A stretch of 64,000 nt of DNA from Crocodylus rhombifer (GCA_038503035.1 JAVSML010000045.1:1118971-1182970); one strand, 5' to 3'. Shown: positions 21,905 to 33,530, counted from the stretch's first letter. A program made the numbers and translations. Notes: generated by a model from the sequence alone, not told the origin.

Positions 21905-23380
21905 GAGCGTTATGGACAGATAGATAAACACACAGCTGGAAATGCCACAGCTTTTATTATATTACAATTATCAGCAAAGTGATTAATTAGATTTTTTTTG
22001 TAGGACAACCCATTGAGGAGAACTGTGAATAGAAATGCTCCAAAAGAAAATGGAACAATAGATGCCAAGACAATTTAAAGGAACCAGTTAAGGGGGCTTG
22101 ACCATAAAGCTGGATGAAACTTTTGTTGAAAATATTTTTTGTTGAAATATGCAGACTTGACCAAAACCTTATGCATATGCATATACATTTTTAAGGGAAA
22201 AAAATACAACCAAAGACAACTTTTATTTTGGCATTTTTGCACCAAATGTTTTGATTTTTAAAATTTAAGATGGCATTTCATTTTGAAATTGACATCATTG
22301 TTAAATTCAACTTTACTAAAACAATAAAATGAAAATTAGGTTTCAAGTAGAACTAAATATTTCAATTAATCTAAAACTATTTTATATCTTTTAAAAGAAG
22401 CCAGTTAACTGAAAGATACATTGCTAGCACAATTTGTAAATTACTGGAGCCTCTTTCCTTTTCAATCTAGATTAAAATAATATTTTGTTATTTATCTGAT
22501 GATAGTAAAACCAAATTAAACAATGCCCGCTTTTGACTTCTGTTGGAAACCTAGATTAGCAAAAGAACTGTAATATGGATAAGAGTCTACCATTGACAGT
22601 GCACTCTGCTTAATGGTTGTCATTATTCCTGGACATTGATCTTAAAACCTAATGCAGCATCAGAAATTGTAAAGATCCTGAGTTATTGTTACATGGAAAA
22701 GATATGGTAACATACCTCTAGTTACACTTGCTCATTTTGGTACCTGATCCAGCAAAACTTATTATGTGTATATCTTTAAGATGAGAATAGTTGTATAAAC
22801 TCCAGTAGGGTCTGACTAAATTTATGCATATGATTAAGTGATTTGATATATAAATTGTAAATAATCCAAGAATAATTTAGCTTGGCATAATCCAAGAATA
22901 ATTTAGCTTGGTATAATTTAGCTTGGCATTTATGTCTTTTCCAATCCCTGTGTTTTAACAAATTAGAATTGTATTGGACTCCTTTGTTCTCAGATTATTT
23001 ACACTCATATCTATGTATATACCAACACACAACTTTCTTTTTACTTTTTCATTTGTCTGTTTAGTCCATTAAGTCTAAGATTGTTTAATTTCTTGTTGAG
23101 AGGTCAATCAAGAAAACCAACAAAAAGGAGGGTAAAGAAAGCACAATGATGGTATCACATTTTCATCTTAACATTAAGTGCAATTAGAACATGAGAAAAC
23201 ACACATTCAAGCAGTTTAGCACATGTTAAGTTTCCTCATGGCAATGCAAAGTTGTCCTCTTTCAGGTGAGATTTATCTCCTAACATTCGCTAATTTTAAT
23301 ACATTCCGACAGATTTGCAACTGTTGCAAGTGAACTTGTGACACCACTTGCACTTCCTTTCCAAAAAACAACTTTAACAA
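21905..23380. other. AT-rich region with a short tandem repeat
   Basis: No gene is recognised. At about 22858-22930 a unit of about 27 bp (AATCCAAGAATAATTTAGCTTGGC-like, given here in part) occurs roughly two and a half times. The open frame on the minus strand there (22776-22961) follows from that repeat. Confidence 0.6.
22858..22930 (+). repeat. Tandem repeat, unit about 27 bp, 2.5 copies
   Basis: AATAATTTAGCTTGGCATAA recurs with almost no change, then as a partial third copy. Confidence 0.8.
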
Positions 23381-23382
23381 AA

Positions 23383-24588
23383 GGTGAAATTACATGTTAG
23401 AGTTAGCAGTGCTAATTATAAGGAATGCTAGTTTGTATTAAGGTTAACAAGTGTTAGTGAGCAATTATACATTTGCGGTTAATACCCTAATGGGCACTGC
23501 TCAGACCTGCCACTATGGAGCTTGCAAGCAGGGAGATGGCCAGGAGCTGCAAATCTGCTTCATGCTTGCCCTCATGCTGGCTCTTTAGCCACAATATAGG
23601 CCAGGGAGAAGAGGGGGATCCTCTGCACTGCTTGGATAACCCCTCTACCTCCCAAATTGCCCCACTGCCCCCCCATTGACTCCCACCCCTCACTTGATGC
23701 CCCCATACCACTGCTTTGCCAACTCAATCATCCTGAGAGCATCTGTGGTGGCCACAGTGGGGGTGGGGGTGCCCCCCCCCCAACCTTGGCTGCTCCCAGG
23801 TTCCCTACAGTCCATGATGCCCCTGCACATCTGGATATACCCCCAACTAGGTCCTGCAGCTAGCCAGAAGTTCCTGGTCTCCCCACCCCCTTAAGTTGCA
23901 GAGCTCTGTGAGGGCTAGATCTGGGTGCACAGGAGTGGTATGATTTTAGGGACCCCAGAAGCAGGCAGGGATGCCCGTTTTTGGACTAATCAGGGCAACA
24001 GGGCAATGATCCAGACATTGAGGGGATTATGGTGGGGAGGGGGCAGAGGAGTGATTGAGGAAACAGGGGAATGATCTGGGGTAAAGGGGGTGAATTGGGG
24101 GTTGGAGGCAATTTGGAGAGTAAAGGGAACAACATACTGTCATGCCCCTACCACTCCACTCCCCACTCCACCCCTCCTCTCCCTGCCTTCTCCCTCTTCC
24201 TTCAATCCAGCCTTCCCCGCACTCCACTTTCCACTGGCCCCCTGCTGCTTTTATCCCTTTTCCTTCCCTCCCTACTCACCTCATTCCCACCCACCAATTA
24301 GCCATGTGTTTCCAGCTTTCAGTCCAGGGCCATAGGGTCCTGGATGAGAGTTAGCCTACCTGGAAGCAGTGCTATCTTGCATACTGGAGAATCACAGATT
24401 TTATCCCAGGTCAACACCCAAAAGTTAATTTAATTCAAGCTAGGTATAATAAAAAGGCCATCTTTGCCTGAAGTGGTATAAAGTACAATGCCTAGAGGGC
24501 ACTTAGAATTTGTTAACCAGCCTTAATGTGTGATCATTCAAGTTTTCAGTGCTTTTAACATGGTATAACTGTAATGTGTAATTTCACC
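23383..24588. mobile_element. Foldback element with GC-rich core
   Basis: The left end, GGTGAAATTACATGTTAGAG, is mirrored at the right end, where GTGTAATTTCACC ends at 24588; the two share GTGAAATTACA exactly. AT-rich arms (23383-23500 and 24360-24588) surround a GC-rich core with runs such as GTGGGGGTGGGGGTG followed by C10. No transposase frame is present. Same plan as the elements at 12795 and 14028, but with different terminal sequence. Confidence 0.55.
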
Positions 24589-24700
24589 CATATGCTACTT
24601 TCACTTTATTTCCATACCTTTTATATAAATCCACCAAGTTGGACACTCATAAGATGAATACATAGATAGCTAAAATAATTTCAGTGGATATAAGGGAGAC

Positions 24701-25003
24701 CAGTACCAGATTTAGGCTTAAACTACTTAAGCTATAGCTTAGGGCCTCACAATATGAGGGGCCTCTAAATAAGAAAACAAAACAAAACTGGACATTTTCA
24801 TTCTAATATGATGAAAATATACATATGTATGGCTCCACAGTTATTCTTCTTACTGAGTTCATAAATTTGTGCCGAAATAACAATAATTCATCTTAAAATT
24901 TGATGAAAATCCATTTTCATAGATTTTGTGGATTATTTTTATCATATGGGGCTTCTTGAACTGGACATGGTTTAGGACCTCAGCATGTCATAATTTGGCA
25001 CTG
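24701..25003. mobile_element. Non-autonomous hAT element (Tip100-like)
   Basis: The termini CAGTACCAGATTTAG and CATAATTTGGCACTG are inverted repeats matching at 11 of 15 positions. The flanks AGGGAGAC (24693-24700) and AGAGAGTC (25004-25011) match at 6 of 8, as expected for an old 8-bp hAT target duplication. The internal TTAGGGCCTC and GAGGGGCCTC words are what I associate with Tip100-type hAT repeats, but that subfamily name is from memory. Confidence 0.6.
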
Positions 25004-25221
25004 AGAGAGTCTGTTCCAAGATAGTAGAAGGGAATCTAGTTCATGCTATCTTACACAACTTTTTGAGTTGGAAATATAAGTCTTAATTTACTCACCTATA
25101 ATATGAGGTTGGAACTATACACCCAAATGTGGAAATATTTAAGACTAATTATTTAACATTTTATTTAACACTCTAAAAATATAAAATAGTATATTTTCAT
25201 CATCATCATCGTTATAATCAT

Positions 25222-25920
25222 AGAAAAATAGGTTAGGAAGAGACCTCCAGAGTTCGTTTAGTTCAACCCCCTGCCTCAGGCAAGATCATCTCTATCCAAA
25301 TCATCCCATACAAATCCTTGTCTAATTTATCACTAAAACTATACAATGTACCCTGTTGATCAACTACAAGGTATAGCACCCTAACTTGCCACAGCAAAAG
25401 CATGAGGAAAATGGTGCGAGTGTCTTGTTGCTGTGAGAGTTCTTAAAATACACTTGAGATCCAGGGTGGAGGGTCAAGCCCCCTGCTAGGAAAGCAAAAA
25501 ACCCCACAGTCCATACCAGTCTGACCACAGGAAATACCCATAACATAGCATAGGCATAGATATTCCTCAATCTTTCCTGACCAATGCTTATCCAACCTTT
25601 TCCTGAACACCTTCAATAATGGAGAGTCCACAACTTCTCTAGGCAGCCTATTCTATCTCTTGACTTTTCTAACACTGAAAAAGGTTTTCCTGATATTCAT
25701 TCTCAACTTTGCTGCAACTTCAAGCCATTGGTCTGCATCCTGCTCTCTGCAGCAAGAGGGAAAAGGTGTTTTCTCTCTTACTTATGGCAGCCCTTCATAT
25801 ATTTGAAGACTACTGTAAGTCCCCTCTTAACTGCCTTTTCTGCAAGCTGAACATGCCTATTTCCTTCCACCTATCTTTTTATGGCTTGCCTTCAAGTCCT
25901 TTATCATTTTTTATGCCTTC
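25222..25920 (-). mobile_element. Old CR1-like LINE, segment 1 of 3 (ORF2 C-terminus and 3' end)
   Basis: On the minus strand this is the CR1 3' end: plus-strand words ATCATAGAAAAATAGG, AGAGACCTCCAGAG and CAACCCCCTGCC mark the 3' UTR. It is preceded, going right, by the C-terminal ORF2 region (about 25560-25920). It joins segment 2 at 27544 across an inserted hAT-like element. It is heavily decayed and has no long frame. Confidence 0.8.
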
Positions 25921-25928
25921 CTCTGAAC

Positions 25929-27535
25929 TAAGCCTGTGCAAAGCAGCAAGTATTTGCTTCAGATTCAGATTCTGCCAATTTGGAGGGACAGTGATTCAGT
26001 TCAGTGATTTGAATCATTGTCCCGATTTGATTTGGCTGATTCGGATTTGGAGATTTGGTGCCAATTCAGAGATTCAGCCAGAGACTGAACGGGGACTCAC
26101 TAAAATACTTGTAAATGTCATTTTTTTGCAGAGTCAGATGAAAACAGCAGGGATGGTAGCCCCTTCTGATGGCTTGAAGCTTTCCAAGTTTCAAGGAGAT
26201 AGGTGTAGGGGTTTCTGTGAAAATGCACTGTCCCGGGACCCGAAGAAGCTGGGAAAACTTACCAGAAGGACGGGTGGAGAGGAACGCCGCAGCGAAGGGA
26301 GAACCTGCGTGGCTTGCCAGCTGCATCTATGTACAGCTGTGGCCAGCAGCTGACGATGATGTCAGACACCGGCCGGGAGATTTAAAAATGGTGGCTGCCG
26401 CTTTGGAGGTGGCGGATGGCTTGGGGATCATGCGGCGGGGTGGGAAAGCACCGGCAGAGGACCCTGGGGACAGAGCCCACCGAGCTGAAGCCCTGGAGGA
26501 GGAGGCAACCCTGATCGAGAGCCCGACAATGGGGATGAGGTCCAATCATGCGAGGAGCAACAGATTGGGTGAGCGACGAAGGATTGGGATGATTCAAGAA
26601 GAGTTCGGGGACTCCGAAGTAAATTCTGCAATGGTGGGTGCGGGACTCACTGAAGAGGGGCAGAAGACCGAGACTCCCCAGACTGAAGGGAGATCGGGGC
26701 AGGATCGCCGCCAAGACCCAGGGACGTTGGGTCAAGGATCAGGAGTGGGACAACCGGAGGGCTACTGAGGGGGGAATCCCTTCCCCTCCCATCCCAGGCT
26801 ACTTAGGATCTGGTGGAGGGATAGCGATATAGTTAGTGATGACACAGGGGAAGAGCCGCACCGGGTGGAGGGCTTGTGGCAAGGGGTCAATAGAGGGTGC
26901 AGATTAGGCTCCGGTGTAGGTCACGGTGAGGAGGTCAACTGAAAGGTAGCAGCATAGCGGCATCCTACAGTCTGTGGGACTGAGTAAGTAAGCCGTGGGA
27001 GAAGTCGGCGGAAGCAGTGAAGCCGGCTCAGAGAAGCGGAGCCCAGAGGTGGCGGGAGGCCAGGGTCTAAGGGGTGGCAGAGCCCCGTGTGCAACCGGCG
27101 GGCCAAGCCCGGGGCACCGAGGGACCCATGCACTAGCCCCGCCCCACTAAGGAAACACTAAGTCGTGGCAGGCAAGAGCGGGATTTGGTGACGCGAGAGA
27201 AGATCACCCACGGAGACAAACCGGTCCGGAAGGGGAATAGTTACCAACCAGGAAAACAGAGCTCCCCGGAGGGGACAAGAAGGCCTGTCGGTGACATGCA
27301 CCACAAACTGTTGAAGATCAACCCCATCACCCTCCCTCTTCTCAGTTTCTGTTTGCTACAAGCCTTCCGACTCTCCAAATTTCTTCGAATCTCCCTCAAT
27401 CATCTCAGAGGCTTCCAATTTGAATTGGAACTTTTAATGGGTCTCCTGGTTTGATTTAGATTCAGAGGTTTGGCTGCTGCATCGGGCTGAATCTCCTCCA
27501 AATCAAATTGGCTACCAGAGCTTCACATAGCCCTC
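25929..27535. mobile_element. hAT-like non-autonomous element with CpG-rich core (copy 1)
   Basis: It sits inside the old CR1, between 8-bp flanks CTCTGAAC (25921-25928) and CTCCGGAC (27536-27543) that match at 6 of 8, differing only by transitions. The outer 150-200 bp at each end are rich in GATTCAGATTC and GATTTGG words and are inverted relative to each other. They match the outer parts of the element at 62628-63468. The middle (about 26160-27320) is unlike that second copy. No transposase is visible. The CR1 sequence resumes in register after it, which fixes the borders. Confidence 0.7.
26221..27291. promoter_or_regulatory. CpG-island-like core within the hAT-like element
   Basis: By hand count about 55-60 CpG dinucleotides fall in roughly 1.07 kb of about 60 percent GC, whereas the flanking DNA has almost none. 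Retained CpGs in old repeat surroundings point to an unmethylated germline state (promoter-like) or a recent arrival. A 183-codon frame (26217-26768) exists but shows no domain. A GAGTAAGTAAG splice-donor-like word lies near 26983. Promoter function is inference. Confidence 0.4.
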
Positions 27536-27543
27536 CTCCGGAC

Positions 27544-28990
27544 CCTCTATCTTCTCCATGTCCTTTTAAAAATGTGGAACCCAAAACTGCACACAGTACT
27601 CTAGATGAGGCGTAACTACTGCTGAGTAAAGAGGCAGTATCACCTCCTGCATCTGACTCATGCTTCTAGTGATACAGCTCTTAATTCTGTTCAACTTGTG
27701 TGTAGCTGCAGCACATTTCAAACTGATTCTGAGTTTTTGATCCTCCAAGACTCCTAGATCCTTCCCCTTAGTTTTGCTATCCAACCAGTTGTCACCTGTT
27801 CTGTATTTGTGGTTTTGAAATGTAGCACCTTGCATTTGTCAGCATTGAACTTTATCCTGTTAGCTCCAGCCCAGCATTCCGATATGTCATGACCCTTCTG
27901 AAGTGTACTTCTGTCTTCCAGTTTGCTTGCTGTCCTTCTCAGTTGTATCACCTGAAAACATGGTTGTGAAGATCTCTATTTCAGCCTCGAAATAATGAAC
28001 AGGCATATTGAACAACACTGGGCCCAGGACAGACCCATGCGGGACTCCACTCCAAATTTGTTGCCATTCTCACATAGATACATTTATAATTATTCTTTGC
28101 TTATGCTTGTCAGGCCATTTGTCTATCCACCATTGTTTTATCTAGGCCACATTTCTCCAACTGATTATGAGGAGGTCATGTTGAACTTTGTCAGAAGCCT
28201 TGCTGAAGTCCAGATATTCTATATCCACTGCACTCCCTTCATCCACCCAAATGACAACTTTATCAAGGAAGGAGATTGAGTGTATTTGGCATGATTTGTT
28301 CTCAGTAAATCTGTGCTGGCTGCTTATGAAAAGCCTTTTCTCATCCAGATGGATGCAAATAAGCTTCCTTATAATATACTTCAGTAACTTCCCAGATATT
28401 GAGGTGAGGTTAACCAATTTATAATTCTCTAGGTTCCCCTTTTTGCCTTTTTTTTTTTAAAGAGGAGCACTATGTTGGCTTTTTTACAGTTTTCTGGTAC
28501 TTACTTAACGTATCTCCCTTGACTTCATAAATATTGTTGCCGAGGGCTCTAAGATCTCCTCTGCCAGTTCAGTTAGTCTCCTTGGATGGAGCTCATCAGA
28601 CCCTGCTGACTTGAATTCACTTAGAAACACTAAAAGCTCTCCAACTGTTTATTTTATTATCTCTTCTCTCAGCTTGTCCCCTTCCTTATCCAAATAATCC
28701 TTATTAGGTGTCCAGTGACTGTAGTTTAAGTTTTCTGTGAAAACTGAGGCAAAGTAGCTGTTTAACAGTTCTACCTACTTTGCATCTTCTGTTCGGAGTT
28801 TGCCCTGGGTATTTAACAATGAGCCCATAGCTTCCGTGGCTTTCCTTTTTGGCCACCATATTTGTTGAACCTCTGTTTGATGTCTTTAAATTCCTTTGCC
28901 AGGTAAAACTCATTTTTTTTATAATTTCTTTCCTGATGAGTGCTAGTATTACCTTAACAAGAAGGCTGTAGTAGCCATAAAGAATTGAAT
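27544..28990 (-). mobile_element. Old CR1-like LINE, segment 2 of 3 (reverse transcriptase)
   Basis: The minus strand shows the C-terminal LPLYSAVVTPHLEYCVQFW (about 27570-27660), the motif C region near 27940-27960 with GD in place of the usual DD, a degraded GSVLGPVLFN motif B near 28010-28040, and motif A IEYLDFSKASD near 28195-28225. It is broken by many stops. It continues segment 1 after the hAT-like element and is cut at about 28990 by the plus-strand CR1. Confidence 0.82.
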
Positions 28991-29007
28991 CCAATAGACT
29001 GACGATG

Positions 29008-30504
29008 TAAGTATGAGAGGTTATTGCAGGGCCCTTGGCATGGCTTTACGAGCGGTTGTGGTGCTTGGGCCAGGTGCCGGATAACTGGAAGATAGCTAAT
29101 GTGGTCCCCATCTTCAAAAAAAGGGAAGAGAGAGGACCCAGGCAACTATAGGCCCGTCAGTCTTAACTCTATCCTTGGGAAACTCTTTGAGAAGATCCTC
29201 AAGGAGCACATTTGTGGTGGGCCGGCTTCAGGGATGATGCTCAAGGGCAACCAGCACAGTTTCATTAGGGGCAGGTCATGTCAGACCAAACTGATTGCCT
29301 TTTATGATCAAGTCACAAAGGCAATGGATGCAGGTGTTGCCGTGGACATAGTCTTTCTAGACTTCAGTGAGGCCTTTGACACCGTCTCCCACCCCATCCT
29401 CATTAAAAAACTAGGTGACTGTGGCATTGATGCCTACACAGTCAGATGGATTGCAGATTGGCTCAAGGGTCATACTCAGAGGGAGGTGGTGAATGGGTCA
29501 TATTCAACCTGGGGGGGAAGTGGGCAGCGGAGTCCCCCAGGGCTCGGTCCTTGGGCCTGCACTGTTCAATTTCTTCATCAACGATTTGGATGATGTGGTG
29601 AAATGCAACCTGTTTAAACTCGCTGATGATACCAAAATTTGGGGTGAGGTGAGCATGCTGGTAGGGAGGGAAAGATTGCAGCAAGATCTGGATAGCTTAC
29701 AGGAGTGGGCTGACATAAACAGGATGCATTTCAGTACTGACAAGTGCAGGGTGCTGCACTTGGGCAGTAGTACCAGCAGCACACTTATAAGATGGGAAAC
29801 TCCCTTCTTGAGAGCACGGAGGCAGAAAGGGATCTTGGAGTCATTACTGACTCCAAGATGAACATGGGCCAACAATGCGAGGTCTTGGTTGGCAGGGCTA
29901 ACTGGACCTTATCGTGCATCCACAGGTGCATCTCAAGTAGAGCCAGGGGGGTGATCCTCCCCCTCTATGCAATGCTGGTCAGGCCACAGCTGGACTACTG
30001 CATCCAGTTGTGTGCGCCCCATTTCAGGAGGGATGTGGACAACATTGAAAGGGTCCAGAGGAGGGCCACCCACATGATCCAGGGACTACAGGGCAGACCC
30101 TACAGTGAAAGACTGCGGGACCTAAACCTGTTCAGCCTTCACAAGAGAAGGCTGAGGGGGACCTGGTGACTGTCTATAAACTCACTAGGGGGGACCAGAA
30201 GGGTTTGGGGGAGACACTGTTTCCCCTAGTGCCCCCTAGCATGACAAGGAACAATGGACACAAATTATTAGAGAGTAGGTTTAGATTAGACATCCGCAAG
30301 AACTACTTCACAGTTAGGGTGGCTAGGAGCTGGAACCAACTTCCTAGGGAAGTGGTGCTGGCTCCTACCCTGGGGAACTTTAAGAAGAGGCTTGATGACT
30401 ACCTGGCTGGAGTCATTTGAGTCCAGTCTTTTCTCCCGCCCAGGCAGGGGGTCGGACTTGAAGATCTACAAGGTCCCTTCTGACCCGACTTCTGTGATTC
30501 TATG
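29008..30504 (+). mobile_element. CR1 LINE, 5'-truncated, inserted in the old CR1 (copy D)
   Basis: The element starts before the RT domain and reaches the 3' end (GGGGGTCGGACTTGAAGATC, then GTGATTCTATG near 30497). It belongs to the same subfamily as the long copy at 37215, seen in shared words such as RLRDLNLFSLHKRRLRG and PREVVLAPTLGNFKKRL. Its insertion separates segments 2 and 3 of the old minus-strand CR1. Confidence 0.92.
29090..30420 (+). pseudogene. CR1 ORF2 reverse transcriptase, partial, several frameshifts
   Basis: Four overlapping open pieces in changing frames carry successive parts: 29099-29593 (YRPVSLNSILGKLFEKI, motif A VFLDFSEAFD), 29493-29861 (motif B GSVLGPALFNF, motif C LADD), 29792-30169 (ERVQRRATHMIQG, RLRDLNLFSLHKRRLRG) and 30166-30420 (RFRLDIRKNYFTV to the natural stop). 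At least three indels separate them. The motif C phenylalanine common in this family is leucine here. The endonuclease is absent. Confidence 0.88.
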
Positions 30505-31195
30505 GTTTTGTTTTTCCTAATTCTTGAATCTGATACTGCCCAAAAGCTCTTTTGCCTATTACCTTTCATCCCCACACAGAAGATCCAGGGCTGTACAGTA
30601 GAAACTGCAGAACTCTATCATTTCATTTATTGATTGACTGTACTGAGATTCTTCTTCGGGACAACATTTTGGGAACTGAGGTTACTTTTTACACCCTGGT
30701 CATCTAATGGCCCCACTGATTCTCTATCTGATTTCCTGCTTCTTTTGTATTTTAAAAAGGTGTTTATTAACTTCAGCTTTTTTGCTAGATACTCTGCAAG
30801 TTCCCTTTTGACCTGTCTTATTTCACTTTTACAGTTGGCTTGCCATAGTTTGTGAGCTTTCCTGTTTTCTTCATTTGGGCATACCTGCCACTTTTTGAAG
30901 GATGCCCTTTTGCGTTAAATGGCCTCCTTAACTCTGCTGTTGAACCATGCAGAGGTTTTATTACACTGCTTGTTACTCTTTTTGATTTGTGGTATACACT
31001 TTTGCTGATCCTCTAATATGGTATTTTTAAACAGATTCCGAGTTGCCTGAAGACTCCTTTAAACTTCTTTCTAGCTAACTTTCTCTTTTTTGTGTAATTC
31101 CCCTTCCTAAGGTTATATATTAGCATGGTCCTTACAATGGCCACTCTACTGTCCTTACACACTTTCCAATCACAGCCAATGGAAGTCTTTCTTGT
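30505..31195 (-). mobile_element. Old CR1-like LINE, segment 3 of 3 (region before RT)
   Basis: On the minus strand a pre-RT stretch can be read near 30775-30850 (WQANCKSEIRQVKRELAEYL-like, lysine and arginine rich), typical of the linker between endonuclease and RT in CR1-type ORF2. It resumes directly after the inserted plus-strand CR1. The right edge near 31195 is approximate. Confidence 0.65.
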
Positions 31196-31629
31196 GTAAG
31201 GTCAACAGGATAGGAAAAAACATTTCATGGGGTTAGATATGTTTGTTATACCCTTCTATAATTTAAACCAAAGCATTTGGAGTGCTATCGATGTGGATTG
31301 GGAAAACATATCCTCCCTATGAATCCAGGCTGATGCAGAGAGGGTAAGGTAAGCTGTTTGCTGGGGAATGGAAAGTAAATAACAATTCACATGGGCTGCT
31401 ATTGTGGTCAAGTTTTGTGTGGGCTGTGGAAGCGAAAGTTGACGTGTCACTGTAGTCCCTGTTCAAACAGCAACCGCAATCTGATTCATTAGAAACAAGT
31501 GTCTGCAAAAAAGTGGTCACCCTTAATTCCCACAGACTTTAACAAGGGAATCTTATGGTTCACAAGAAGGGAATTTTATGGTTGTTGCTAAGTTTAGTAT
31601 TTCAGTAATGCATTGAAAGGCACTTTGAG

Positions 31630-31848
31630 ATGATAGAATCCATCAGGTTGTTAATATTTATCCTGACTATCCACATCCTTCTAATTCTGAATGTGTATGA
31701 AGGAGTTGGCAAACCCGGTAGTATTAACAGAAATTTCACAGACAGTTGTAGGATCAATTCAAGCTGCTGCAGGCTAAGATTAAATGAGAAAAGTTGCAGT
31801 AAGAAATGCAGCAGGAAAGAAGTTCAGTCAAAAGACATTACTATATAG
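31630..31848 (+). CDS. Possible small cysteine-rich secreted peptide, or chance frame
   Basis: A 72-codon frame begins with ATG at 31630. Residues about 5-22 are strongly hydrophobic with a basic residue before them, like a signal peptide. The rest is hydrophilic, has two N-glycosylation sequons (NFT and NSS) and a cysteine pattern C-x5-CC-x8-C-x3-C near residues 43-64, followed by a lysine-rich end. Five cysteines is an odd number, and I know no family with this exact pattern. No splice or promoter evidence is clear, and AT-rich DNA yields such frames by chance. I would treat it as unproven. Confidence 0.15.
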   Translation: MIESIRLLIFILTIHILLILNVYEGVGKPGSINRNFTDSCRINSSCCRLRLNEKSCSKKCSRKEVQSKDITI

Positions 31849-33230
31849 AGAAGGGTAGATGAGGGCTGACAATAGAAGTTTCCTGCTGTCATTTTCTCTT
31901 CAGAGGATGAAATGGAAGACTCCAGTATGGATCAGACTCAGACTGCAATGTTACACATGCTGGCATCTTATAATGGTTCTCAATTCCCCCCTGCCACAAC
32001 GGCTCTATACCAGCCATGTGCTAGATGGCATGAACAAGGATACAATGCTACGAAAGGCAAACATTTAATATTTGATCTCTCTGTTATTCCCATCCCCAGT
32101 GTTATGTTGCAGGTGTGCTCCCCAGGTCATATTTTTTTCCCCCATAATTCTTAGAGTTACAGTTACTATACCAGGATTTGAAAATTATTCCTGCAAGCAA
32201 AAAAAGATGCTTGTTTGCAGAATCTAGAGCAGGTACTTGTTTTTCTCTGAGTAGCCACTATCAGTTTGTTGAGCTATCATTGAAGATGGTGGCAGATTGC
32301 TGGAATATAGTATTAGCCTGTACTATTCTATTTTGCACTAATGCTAGGTGGTAAAAGCCAATAGGCAGCCACAAACCAGCTTTTCTCTTCATCTTTATTT
32401 TCTTTTCAGCATGTTCTTTTCCCCTACTATAACTCTATAATTTCCCTTTTACTGTTTATTTATTTATTTTTTTCACTCTGGGCTCAATTTCCCTGCCAAA
32501 ATGCCAAGAGGAATAGTTCTTTCTGATGTGGTTGGAAATAGATGACATATATGAGTCAGAAGCTAAAGAGCATCAAGGAACGATGCACACCTGGATGCCA
32601 AGGTAATAAATCCAGATTGCCTAGACAGAAGAGCAGCAGATGTTAAAGTTCCTGTGGGATTTTTTTTTTTGTCAACTAAGGAATATTACAGTCTACTGAC
32701 TGTCCATATATTATTTTTGGCTAGTTCACATGATACGTGATGTTGATCTGAATAGATGTTTCCCAGCAAACGAAGCACTTTGTCGATAATTCAGATGCCA
32801 GTGAGCTGTCTTGGTATGCCAGACTGCAAGCATGGATTCTAACATTTAATGCCAGACTGAACTTTCTGTGCTATTCAGCAAAATGAATAACTCTAATGTA
32901 GAGTGTCTTCCCAGGTGTACTGGGCCATATGCTCCAGGATGCGCAGAGTAGCAAGCCTGCATTATTTTCCCCAAACTATATGGGGAACAGAAAATCTGGT
33001 GAGTGCCATGCTCTTCTCTCTAGCCCACTTTGGAAGAAGGCATGGTGTACACATGTCATTATGGATGAAGAGGCAGGTGTTTTGAGATCTAGGGAGTTGA
33101 GGAAAGATCCATGCATATCTAAAGCATTGTTGCTTTACTCTTCGACCCTCAATTTCTTCCTCATTTTTCTAAAGCGATAAAGACTTGGGTTCTCTGAGTG
33201 TCTGTATATGACCTGGGAGGCTGCCTCAAT

Positions 33231-33530
33231 GTGCTGTAATTACAGCACGTCAGAGCAGACACGATTAATTGAATCAGCTGGAGCATGGTAATTACTGCGC
33301 TTCAGCCAGCCTCTGTCTCTCCCATATCAGCATTCCCATGTTTCAAAATGGTAATGACAGCGCTTTAACTAAAGCTCATTTGACAGGTTTAGATAAAGTG
33401 GCCCCAGTGCCATTTTGAAGTGTAGGGATGCTGATATATGAGATGCTCCAGGAGCTTTAATTAGTGGCTTTTGGAGCCACTCTAATTAATGTGTCTCTGT
33501 CACCTCTGGAGCACATGTAAAAATGCCCAC
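33231..33530. repeat. Foldback element with perfect 18-bp palindrome and long arms
   Basis: GTGCTGTAATTACAGCAC at 33231-33248 is its own reverse complement. Further in, CATATCAGCATTCCCATG and CAAAATGG (33326-33352) are mirrored by CCATTTTGAAG and GGGATGCTGATATATG (33411-33438). The ends carry AATTA-rich and GGAGC words in inverted order. This looks like a small MITE; the ends are approximate. Confidence 0.55.

Noticed and set aside
26217..26768. 183-codon frame in the CpG-rich core as a host gene
   Set aside because: No recognisable domain, and GC-rich DNA lacks stops by chance; kept only as a note under the core.
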